NCBI RefSeq assembly: GCF_035594125.1
Contig: NC_087197.1
Span: forward strand, 6,268,852-6,332,851
Source of the DNA: Scylla paramamosain
Lineage: Eukaryota > Arthropoda > Malacostraca > Decapoda > Portunidae
DNA length: 64,000 nucleotides
Reading direction: 5' to 3'
Shown here: one piece after another, positions 50,778 through 61,870 of the stretch
Position numbering within the stretch: the stretch's first letter is position 1
Layout: each line of letters begins with the position of its first letter
Made by a program: the position numbers and the translations under genes
The notes under the pieces: generated by a model
What the model saw: the letters and a program-made list of their open reading frames with translations, nothing else
Database searches by the model: none
Told to the model about the DNA's origin: nothing

Positions 50778-51010
50778 TAATAATAATAATAATAATAATA
50801 ATAATGAACGGTTTATTCTTAAGGCAAACTGAAAATATACAGAGGGGATGGGGAAATACTTAACATTTATCCTAAATATAAGTCTAATTTAGAAGGGAAA
50901 CACTATTGATTGATGGCTCGCACCATGGTGGGAATCGCGCTGAGTCTGTACTTGTCCGTGCACTGTGCCTTTAGCGGCGTTATCTTGTTGTGGTGTCTGG
51001 TGGCACGGAC
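50778..51010 (-). pseudogene. LINE F stub 2 (3' UTR and last codons)
   Basis: A similar but distinct copy: TAA tail (50778-50806), UTR, and coding to the VRATRHHNKITPL segment. It is cut at 51010 by another GT tract. Differences from stub 1 in the UTR show it is not a recent duplicate of it. Confidence 0.8.
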
Positions 51011-51255
<245 letters not shown>

Positions 51256-51259
51256 ATAC

Positions 51260-54001
51260 TTTATAGATAATGTTATACATAATAGCGCTGTTAAACTTAG
51301 CATTATTGGCTTTACTGAAATTCGATTAAATCCTAGTCTTTCATCACTGTATAGTAAATATTCCTGGTTATCATATGTTCGTCAATACGCGAATTATGTA
51401 TGGGAGTGGGGTAGCTATTTATTCTGATTAGTTAGAGGTAACATTTATACAAAAACATAGAATTTCATAGAAACTTTGTGTATTGAAGTAATGAATCTGC
51501 CCAGAAAATACTTAAATATGTGCGTATATAGACCGCCGAATGGTAATTTTAATTTCTTTATGATCCAATGAGTAATATTATTTCTACAACATTTGCAGAT
51601 AAATATTCAGCTATTAATATTTTCGGAGATTTCAGTACTACTCTATTGAACCGAAATGACAATGTCAATGAATTTACAAATTTAATGTTCTCTTTTTTAT
51701 TGTTCCCTATCATTACAAGACCAACCAGAGTTACCAATTCATCGGCATCTTTAATTGATCATATCTGAACCACTCAGTTAAAAATATAGATAATTATATA
51801 ATTGACACGGATATAACTGATCACTTTCCTATACTTTCTCATTTTAGAATGGATGATATTAGACAAAACCTCAAAACCATTAGGAAAAGATTTATAACTT
51901 CCTTAACTCTTCGTGAATTTACTAACGAACTTGCTCTAGAAAAATGGAATGTTGTAATTAATTCAACATGTCCGAAAGAGTCATTTAATATTTTTTATAC
52001 CACTTATCTTAAATTTTTGAGAAAAATTTTCCCATTAAAGAAGCCAAACATAATTAAAGAAAGATATCAGTCCCCATATCACACCAGCTCTAAAGGTTTT
52101 CATTAAAGAAAAAAAACAACTAGAACGACTTGCTAAGAAATGGCCCCTTACCTATCGAGAGAAATACCGAAATAATTTAACATCATTACGATCAGCAAAA
52201 AAACCTATATTACAAATAGCAATTAAGTAATAATCAGGGTGATCCCCCTCCAAGAGAGAAAAAAAAAAAAAAAAAATAAAATACTTCACTCATTACTAGG
52301 AAAACCAAGTTCTGTCGATACGAGTACTATTGAATTAAATCCTCCTTTTATGACATTCCGAGTAGATTCAATAAATATATTTTTTTTAAATAACAGAGAT
52401 ATTGATAATGCAAATCTTAATTACAGGAATTATCTTACAAATGCTCCAGAATTTTTATTGCACATGCTGCCCACTGATAAGGATGAACTCAAACGTACTT
52501 TAAATCTTTTTAAAACTAATGCTCCAGGATATGACGATATACCTCCAACATTACTAAACGCCTCATCTGATTTAATAAGTATTCCCTTGGCTCACACAAT
52601 TAATCTTTCTCTAGCCGCAGAGTATTTTCCAGATCAGTTAAAACAAGCAAAGGTAGTGCCAGTATTTAAATCAGGTGACAAAATGGATATAAACAATTAC
52701 CGACCAATTTCTGTCCTCCCAACATTTAGTAAAATATTTGAAAAGATAATATATTATCGGTTAATATCATATCTTGAAGACAATAACCTTTTAGTTAAAC
52801 AAACAACACGGTTTTAGGGGTCATCATTCAACTGAAACGGCTATTTTAAAATTCGTAAGCAATGTTTATAAATGCTTGGAGGAGAAACATTTTGTTATTG
52901 GCATCTTTATTAACTTATCTAAAGCATTTGATACCATTGATCACAATATATTGCTTTACAAATTAAATTACATAGGAATCAGAGGAGCCACACACAGGCT
53001 ATTTTAGAACTATTTGAATAACAGAAGACAAAGTGTGTACTGCAATAAAAATTATTCGGCAATTAAACAAATAAGTAAAAGGTGTACCACAAGGATCTAT
53101 TTTAGGCTATATATTTTTTTTCTAATATACATAAATGATACAATTAATGCTAGTTCCAAAATTGAATTTACTATTTATGCTGATGACACTACCTTATTAA
53201 TGAAAGATGTAAATATTGATACATTGCATGAAACTGTAGCTAGAGAGTTAAGTAATATCGATCTTTGGATTAAATCAAATAACTTGAAACTTAATGTTAA
53301 CAAAACATATTACATATTCTTTCAAAATAGGTCTATAAAGCATGTTTTTCATACTGTATTGTTAAATGGTGAAAAATTAGCCCAAGTCCACACTACCAAG
53401 TTTTTAGGTGTTAAAGTTGATGAAAATTTAAATTGGAAAATGCATATTAATCACGTTTGCTTAAACCTCTCAAAAATAACTGGTATCTTATGTAGAATTC
53501 GTTATAATTTAACTGAGGAAGCTAAGATGAGTATATACTATACTCTTTTTTATCCACATATTACATATTGTGTTTCGTTATGCGCGAGTGCTTGGCCTTC
53601 ATTCCTAAATAAATTAACCATTTCACCAAACAAGTTCTTCCGATGTATTTTCCATAAAAAAATTAAAGTGTCTTCAATATATAAATACTTCACTTTGTTA
53701 TTGATTTTTAGAACAATTAGTCCTAATTCAGTGTTCAAACTTAGAGAGCATTCCTGTAATACTAGGAGTAATAATGTAAATTTATTCTTACCTGTATTCA
53801 AGACCAAAATATTTAAAAATAGTTTTATAAATTTTGGTACAGAATTTTTCAATAGTCTCCCTCATGATATAAAAGCCCTGCTTAGAGGAAGTAATTTAAT
53901 TAAATTTAAAAAGGAAATAAAAAAGTTATCTGTTACATGTACAAACTTAGATACGCCATAATTATTTCATGAATTTGGTAGGTTTTTCATTGTAATTACA
54001 A
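51260..54001 (+). pseudogene. LINE D, endonuclease-RT, decayed
   Basis: AT-rich LINE remnants. The endonuclease C-terminus includes INIFGDFSTTLL (51610) and ITRPTRVTNSSASLIDHI (51712-51768). The RT has NAPGYDDIPPTLLNASS (52520), AKVVPVFKSGDKMDINNYRP-type sequence (52650-52710), FSKIFEKIIYYRLI and, after a stop and frameshift, KAFDTIDHNILL (52925). A 315-codon frame (53014-53961) holds FTIYADDTTLLMKD (53165) with the YADD box, TTKFLGVKVDENLNWKMHI (53395), and a connection and C-terminal region. Stops occur near 52817 and 53010. The 3' UTR is interrupted by LINE A copy 6 and resumes at 57306. The clade is not resolved. Confidence 0.8.
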
Positions 54002-57000
54002 GGAGGAGGCAGTAGACACCTGCCGAAACGATAATTACTCCCAGTGAGGTCTAAAGCACTGTTCAGGGGGTGCTGTGAACTTATCATTAAACCCAGCTGT
54101 GACCTCACTGAACGTTTCCCTTTGTGTCTCACAACACAAGGGGGTAGTCACAGCCTGCCCTCTAAAGACAACTCTCTTCCTCCACACAAAACTACAAGCA
54201 CCTAATAACACACACACCCTTCACTGAAAAAATTTAAAATCATGGCGACTCCTACACCAGCCTCGGAGTCCCCATCTGGGGAGGGGACCATAAATGTCCC
54301 CAGGTCGGACTGCCTTTCCGTCGACGACCCTAAGTGTCTTGACACCCCCCTCAACTTTTTGTTCATTAACTTCTGCAACATTCGCGGTCTAAGATCTAAA
54401 TTTCAATCTGTAGAACACCACCTCTCCTCTTCTAAACCTCATCTTCTTTTCCTCACTGAAACTCAGGTGTCTGAGGCAACTGACAGTAGCCCCTTTTCTG
54501 TTCCCTCCTACTTTCTCTATCCTCATTTTCGATCCAAAGCTGGATGCTGCGTTTATGTGCGCAATGACTTAACCTGCTCTCGTGCCCACGCTCTTGAATC
54601 TTCCGAGTTTTCCACCATCTGGCTACGACTACAGAGTCATTCTCATACTAAATTTATCTGTGCTGTATACCTCTCTCCTAACTCCTCTGACTATAAGAAA
54701 TTCTTTGACTACTTAACTTCCAAAGTGGAACACATTCTGACCCTCTTCCCTTTTGCAGAGATCTCCATTCTTGGAGACTTCAATGTTCACCACCAGCTTT
54801 GGCTTTCCTCTCCCTTCACTGACCATCCTGGTGAGCTAGCCTACAACTTTGCTATCCTCCATGACCTAGAGCAATTGGTGTAACACCCTACTCGTATTCC
54901 TGACCGTCTTGGAGATACGCCCAACATTCTTGACCTTTTCCTGACCTCTAATCCTTCTGCTTATGCTGTCACCCTTTCTTCTCCGTTGGGCTCCTCCGAT
55001 CACAATCTCATATCTTTATCTTGTCCTATCACTCCAATCCCTCCTCAGGATCCCCCTAAGCGAAGGTGCCTCTGGCGTTTTGCCTCTGCTAGTTCGGGGG
55101 ACCTGAGGAGGTATTTTGCTGATTTTCCTTGGAATAACTACTGCTTCTGTGTCAGAGACCCGTCTTTGTGTGCTGAGCGCATAACAGAGGTGATACTGTC
55201 TGGCATGGAGGCGTATATTCCTCACTCTTTTTCTCGTCCTAAACCTTCTAAACCTTGGTTTAACACAGCTTGTTCTCGTGCTATACATGATAGAGAGGTG
55301 GCCCACAAAAGGTACTTAAGCCTTCCATCACCAGAATCTCATGCACTTTATATTTCTGCCCGGAACCATGCCAAGTCTGTTCTCCAACTAGCCAAAAACT
55401 CCTTCATTAACAGAAAATGTCAAAACCTTTCAAGATCTAACTCCCCTCGTGATTTCTGGCATCTAGCCAAAAATATCTCCAATAACTTTGCTTCTTCTTC
55501 TTTCCCTCCTCTACTTCAACCAGATGGCACCACTGCTATCACATCTATTTCTAAAGCTGAACTCTTTGCTCAAACCTTTGCTAAAAACTCTACCTTGGAC
55601 GATTCTTGGCTTGTTCCTCCCTCTCCTCCACCCTCTGACTACTTCATGCCACTTATTAAAATTCTTCGTAATGATGTTTTCCATGCCCTCGCTGGTCTAA
55701 ACCCTCGGAAGGCTTATGGACCTGATGGGGTCCCTCCTATTGTTCTCCGAAACTGTGCCTCCGTGCTTGCACCTTGCCTAGTCAAACTCTTTCAGCTCTG
55801 TCTGTCAATATCTACCTTTCCTTCTTGCTGGAAGTTTGCCTACATTCAACCTGTTCCTAAAAAGGGTGACCGCTCTAATCCCTCAAACTACCATCCTATT
55901 GCTTTAATTTCCTGCTTATCTAAAGTTTTTGAATCTATCCTCAACAGGAAGATTCTTAAACATCTATCACTTCACAACCTTCTATCTGATCGCCAGTATG
56001 GGTTCCGTCAAGGCCGCTCTACTGGTGATCTTCTGGCTTTCCTTACTGAGTCTTGGTCATCCTCTTTTAGAGACTTTGGTGAAACTTTTGCTCTTGCCTT
56101 GGACATATCAAAAGCCTTTGATAGAGTCTGGCACAAAGCTTTGATTTCCAAACTACCCTCCTACGGTTTCTATCCTTCTCTCTGTAACTTCATCTCAAGT
56201 TTCCTTTCTGACCGTTCTATTGCTGCTGTGGTAGACGGTCACTGTTCATCTCCTAAATCTATTAACAGTGGTGTTCCTCAGGGTTCTGTCCTGTCACCCA
56301 CTCTCTTCTTATTATTCATTAATGATCTTCTAAACCAAACTTCTTGTCCTATCCACTCCTATGCTGATGATACCACCCTGCACTTTTCCACGTCTTTTCA
56401 TAGACGTCCAACCCTTCAGGAGGTAAACATATCACGCAGGGAAGCCACAGAACGCCTGACTTCTGATCTTTCTAAAATTTCTGATTGGGGCAGAGCAAAC
56501 TTGGTATTGTTCAATGCCTCAAGAAACTCAATTCCTCCATCTATCAACTCGACACAATCTTCCAGACAACCATCCCCTCTTCTTCAATGACACTCAACTG
56601 TCCCCCTGTTCTACACTGAACATCTTCGGTCTGTCCTTTACTTATAATCTGAACTGGAAACTTCACATCTCATCTCTAGCTAACACAGCTTCTATGAAGT
56701 TAGGTGTTCTGAGACGTCTCCGCCAGTTTTTCTCACCCCCCCAGCTGCTAACTCTGTATAAGGGCCTTATCCGTCCATGTATGGAGTATGCTTCACATGT
56801 GTGGGGGGGTTCCACTCATACTGCTCTTCTAGACAGGGTGGAATCAAAAGCTTTTCGTCTCATCAACTCCTCTCCTCTAACTGACTGTCTTCAGCCCCTG
56901 TCTCACCGCCGCAATGTTGCATATCTAGCTGTCTTCTACCGCTATTTTCATGCCAACTGCTCTTCTGATCTTGCTAACTGCATGCCTCCCCTCCTTCCGC

Positions 57001-57305
57001 GGCCTCGCTGCACAAGACTTTCTTCTTTTTCTCACCCCTATTCTGTCCACCTCTCTAACGCAAGAGTTAACCAGTATTCTCAATCATTCATCCCTTTCTC
57101 TGGTAAACTCTGGAACTCCCTGCCTTCTTCTGTATTTCCATCTTCCTATGACTTGAATTCCTTCAAGAGGGAGGTTTCAAGACACTTATCCACCAATTTT
57201 TGACCACTCCTTTGACCCTTTTATGGGACTGGCATTTCAGTGGGCATTTTTTTTTTTTAGATTTTTGTTGCCCTTGGCCAGTGTCCTTCCTACATAAAAA
57301 AAAAA
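54002..57305 (+). pseudogene. LINE A copy 6: full length, two lesions
   Basis: The best-preserved LINE A. The 5' end GGAGGAGGCAGTAGACACC is at 54002 and the A-tail at 57296-57305. Translation would start at [10 protein letters not shown] (54242). The endonuclease (54360-55010) has [42 protein letters not shown] and [14 protein letters not shown]-to-TAA change at 54881-54883 stops the frame, which is otherwise open from 54986 to 56590. The RT (55690-56420) has [35 protein letters not shown] and [11 protein letters not shown] 1-nt insertion near 56522 (AAGAAAC for AAAAAC in other copies) shifts frame, and the C-terminal part continues at 56514-57203. No ORF1 is evident. Confidence 0.93.
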
Positions 57306-57601
57306 TTGTCATGATGGTTGAGCTCCTGTTGTATTCTGACTTACATTTTATGTTTTGTCAAGTTTACCCATTTACCTTGATTGAGATATTGTACTCATTA
57401 CTATTATATTATATTACATTGCATTAGCAAGGTTTTCTTATGCTTGTTCACCTTACCACAATTTGTTATTTAATTTGATTCTTAAAATCTTTCTGTCTTA
57501 GGAGTTACGACTCGACAGACTGTGCCAAGCTATATATTTGTTATGCCTTCATATGTTTGTAAACGTAAATAATGACAATAAATTTACTTTACTTTACTTT
57601 A

Positions 57602-57603
<2 letters not shown>
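57306..57603 (+). repeat. LINE D 3' UTR remainder with TTTAC tail
   Basis: AT-rich sequence ending ATAAATTTACTTTACTTTAC at about 57576-57600, a short tandem tail like those of non-A-tailed LINEs. Its attribution to LINE D is inferred from adjacency and orientation across the LINE A insertion. Confidence 0.55.
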
Positions 57604-57765
<162 letters not shown>

Positions 57766-58041
57766 GATTTGCATGTGTGTATGTTAATGTAGTTTTATTA
57801 TACAAGGTCTGAGTTACACCGCTCTTTATGTATATCATTCTAGTTTAGTTAATGTACATCCTATGCATCTATCACCTCCAGTACATTCCAAGTATGTGTA
57901 TTTCTATGTAGTGAAGCTGTTCTTTATCTCAACTTTTTCTTATATCCTCTCAATTATCCAGGATCCCTTTGTTACTGGAATAATATCTCTTATTTATCTA
58001 TTTTTCTTTCATACATCTATCTCTCCCTTACATCACAGCTT

Positions 58042-58180
<139 letters not shown>

Positions 58181-58302
58181 TTTAAACATAGGTACATTAT
58201 CACCCGAAGGCGCACTGCCGTGTGCAACCTATTTCAGTGGTGTGACGCAACACACAAATATAAATATAAGGATATATACATATTTATACATTCTTTATGG
58301 CC

Positions 58303-61151
58303 TTATGCTAATATTGTTAGCAGGGGCGTTGGGAACGAGCCCCTCCAGTGGTGTGCTGCTAACTTCACGTCCTGGGTATCCATCCCCCTGATATGAGGGA
58401 CGGAGGACGCGAAGACGTTCCACAGTCTGGAGACACACCCCCGAAAGGTGCTCTGGTGTTGGCTGGAGCGGGAACGCGGCACTTCCACTGACAATCCACT
58501 GGATAACACCGTTCTCGTGTCCCGCGAGGTGACTCTGGGGGGCAGCCATAGTCCCGCCAGATGTGGCACACCCTGCACCTGTGCCTTGTGGAACACCACA
58601 AGGGCCGCCACGTCCCTGTGGTGTTCTAGCATGTCGACGGGAGCCTCAGGATGGGCTGGGGCACCTGCTGCTTCCACCAGTCGTAGCGCCCGTCGCTGGA
58701 TGCCGTCGAGCTAGCTGATGTGTGTGGCAGCACAGGACATCCAGGAGAGGGCGGCATACTCCAAATAAGGCCGTATCTGGGCCTGCCTTGTAGAGCAAGA
58801 GCCTCCTTCTCCTGTCGAGCAAGCTGGCCACCCTCCTCAAGGAGGAGACTCAGTGTGAAGCCTTAAGGGCAATGAGTTTGATGTGGCGGTCAAACCGCAG
58901 CCCTCGATCCACCTTCATCCCCAGAATCTTGACGGACTCCTGGAGTTCGAGGGGAAGGCCACCAAAGCGTAGCCCTCCCTCCACTGCTGGCTCAGCAGCG
59001 GGGGATCGAGAGACTACCATTGCCTGTGTCTTCTCCGGAGCAAAGGTCACCTGCCAGCGTGCCCCCCACTCCTGTATCACCCCAAGCTACTGATTGATCT
59101 CTTCACCAGCACGCACACTTTCGTGTCGAGGGTAGGTACAGGAGAGAGTGCAATCGTCAGCATAAACTGAGACCGCCGGCAGCTGTAGAAGAAGATCGTC
59201 CACGTAGATGTTCCACAGGACTGGCCCCAGCACCGAGCCCTGTGGCATTGACGCTCTCACCGGGAGAGACTCGGACGAATGCCCATTGACAACGAACTGG
59301 AGGACCCTTCCTTGGAGGTAGTCGCCAAGGTGCTGAAGTAAGTCACCCTGGATCCCCTTTGCCCTCAGCTTTTCCAGAATGCCCCCATGCCAGACCCCAT
59401 CGAAGGCGCCCGCTATATCCAGGGCCACCACAACAGAGTCAAGGCCGCCGTCAAGGGCGTCCTGCCAGCCCCCGGTGAGGAGCATGAGGAGATCGGAGGT
59501 GGACCGCCCAGGTCTGAAACCAAACTGTTGGTCCGAGAGGAGGTAATTGTCCTGGAGGTGGCGACACACCACATCTGCCACCACCCTCTCGAACACTTTC
59601 CCCACCACAGAGAGCAGGGAGATGGGTCGATAATTTTTTGGGTCAAACCTGGAGCTCCTCTTGGGTACGAGAACTACCCGGGCCTCTTTCCACACTAAGG
59701 GCCAGGTATTTTCCTATAAGCAGGCAGAGAAGACTGTGGTGAGGGGACAGCCAGCTCGCGGGCACACTGTTTCGTGCGGGCTGATTTTGTCAGGACCGGT
59801 AGCTTTTTGCACATCGAGCCCCTGCAGCAGACGCTCGACAAGCCCCTGCCTCACCTCCACCTTGGTGACAGTCTCTCTGCACCGCTGCTCCAGAAGAGGC
59901 AGTGACCTTTCAGGGTCGTCCACCTCCATCTTCCCGGCGAAAAGGGTGGCCACCAACTGAGCCTTGTCCTTGCTGCTGGTGGCCACCGTTCCTTCGGGCC
60001 TTGTGAGTGGAGGGACAGTGTCCTGATTGTTGAGGCCCTGTCTGCCCTTAACAAGGGACCACCAAGTCTTGTTGCCCACTCCAGGGCCACCAAGCTGGCG
60101 CCGCAGGTCCTCCTCCCACCTCCATACGGCCCACTGGCAGGTCGTCACCATCCTCTTGCAGGCCGCACGATGTAGGTCTTTGTTGCGCCGAGTAGGACTC
60201 TGCTTGTAGCGGAGCCACGCAGAATACTTCGCCTTGGTGGCAACACGGCAGCGGTAGCCAAACCTAGGCTGGTCCGTTGGTCTGGCGACGAACTCCCGGT
60301 GGGGCACGTGTTGCTCCTGGAGTGCCAAGAGGCGGGAAGTGAAGGCTTGCGCCTGTACCTCCCCTCCACCTTGCAGGATGGAAGGCCAGTCAGTCCTGCG
60401 CAGGTCTCGGCGAAGGGAGCCCCATTCTGCCCTATCCCATAGCCAGACTGTGCGAGTGGTGGCCTCGTCGAGAGACACACCCATGTCCACCTGGGTCAAG
60501 ACAGCATGGTGGTCAGAGCTGCCCACGAGACCCAGCTGGTGGCAGCTGAGTGTGTCCTCCTCCAGGTCGGATATGACGGGGTCCAGGGTCCCGCCCCGCT
60601 CATGAGTGGGGAAGGTCACGTGGTCCTTCAGGCCCTGCACCGTCAGGAGGTTCTCGTAGGCGTCGCGCTCCAGATGGTGGTTGAGGTCGCTCATAAGCAA
60701 GATGTGTTGGCAGCGGTGAGTCACAAGGAGGACGTCTAGGGCCTCCGTGAGGTACAGGAGCGAGTCAGGTCCCTACCGTTGGGGGGTGCGGTACATGGTA
60801 CACAGCAGGAGGGCAGAGTGGTCGACCAGCACAACCCGGAAGAACATCACCTCCAGCTGAGGCGGCGTGTCCACGTCGAGTTGTTGTGCTTGCACTCCCT
60901 CCCTGAAGCAGACAGCCACTCCGCCTCCAACTATATCCTGTCGGTCTCTCCTGGCCCAGTGAGTGTAGCCATCTATTTTGCCGAACGATGGCTCCACCTC
61001 TCCGTTCAGCCAGGTCTCCGTCACCACAACTGCATCTGCACTGTGTCGTAGTACACAGTTGTTGGTTAGCTTTCCGATGTTCGTTCGGAGACCACGTACA
61101 TTGACGGAGATAACCTTGAATTGGTGGCGGTAGCGGTCAGGCCTTACCATG
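58303..61151 (-). pseudogene. LINE G ORF2: endonuclease-RT
   Basis: GC-rich relative to its neighbours. From the Met at 61150 (MVRPDRYRHQ) the endonuclease has FKVISVNVRGLRTNI, AVVVTETWL, GGGVAVCF, ILLMSDLNHHLE (about 60690) and LVGSSDHHAVL (about 60520). RT blocks follow: DVQKATGPDKIS (59810), NYRPISLLSVVGKVFERVV (59630), FGFRPGRSTSDLL (59525), VVALDIAGAFDGVWHGGIL (59425), MPQGSVLGPVLWNIYVDDLL (59245) and VSVYADDCTL (59170). The C-terminal part is in 59080-58303. Breaks occur near 60770 (a TAG), 59710, 59085 and 58845. The domain order is that of jockey/CR1-like LINEs. Confidence 0.88.
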
Positions 61152-61395
61152 TTGGAGGGAGTTGTGGTCCGGCCTGAAGGGGTGTGACAGGGCTCAGTTG
61201 GGGGTACCGAAGGCCAGGCGGAATCGATTGCCAGCCCTGGGTGTGGCCCCAGTTAATAGGCTGAGCTGAAAACGGGCGAGACTGCGGAAAGGGCTGCAAG
61301 TGTGGTATTACTAAAGGGAAGGCAGATGGGGAGGCAGCGGCCAAGTATCCCCGCTCGGCGAGGGCCTGCCGTAGCAGTCGCTCCTGCATCAGTTC

Positions 61396-61397
<2 letters not shown>
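61144..61397 (-). pseudogene. LINE G ORF1, C-terminal tail
   Basis: The last 83 or so codons of an upstream frame, starting after the CT tract with ELMQERLLRQALAERGY and ending LQAGPQLPPTW, with TAA at 61146-61144. It is rich in Pro and Gln. The stop codon overlaps the ORF2 start (ATGGTAA), so the two frames share bases. The rest of ORF1 is lost at the microsatellite. No domain is recognised. Confidence 0.6.

Positions 61398-61475
<78 letters not shown>
61398..61475. repeat. CT microsatellite
   Basis: (CT)n that truncates LINE G ORF1. Confidence 0.95.
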
Positions 61476-61477
<2 letters not shown>

Positions 61478-61579
61478 TGTCTGGACATCCGGCTCTTCTC
61501 AACCTTCTCATCGCACTACTCTTTCTGTAAATCCATGGAGAGAAATTATTTCAATAAAAAAAATATATACGAGTATCAT

Positions 61580-61585
<6 letters not shown>
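61476..61585 (+). repeat. Short unit between CT and GT tracts, copy 2
   Basis: The second copy of the unit at 48651-48750, with the same CT-unit-GT arrangement and the same AATAAA. Confidence 0.75.
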
Positions 61586-61654
<69 letters not shown>

Positions 61655-61666
61655 TGTGTCTGTATC

Positions 61667-61722
<56 letters not shown>

Positions 61723-61816
61723 TGTCTTTCTGTCTCTCTGTCTGTCTATCTGTCTTTCTGTGTCTCTGTCTTCTCTGTCCGTCTGTGTACATGTGTGTTT
61801 GTGTGTGTGTGTGTGA

Positions 61817-61867
<51 letters not shown>

Positions 61868-61870
61868 TGT
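61586..61870. repeat. GT-rich compound microsatellite
   Basis: (GT)n broken by TCTG and TTTC motifs near 61720-61790. It runs into the TAA tail of LINE F copy 3. Confidence 0.95.
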
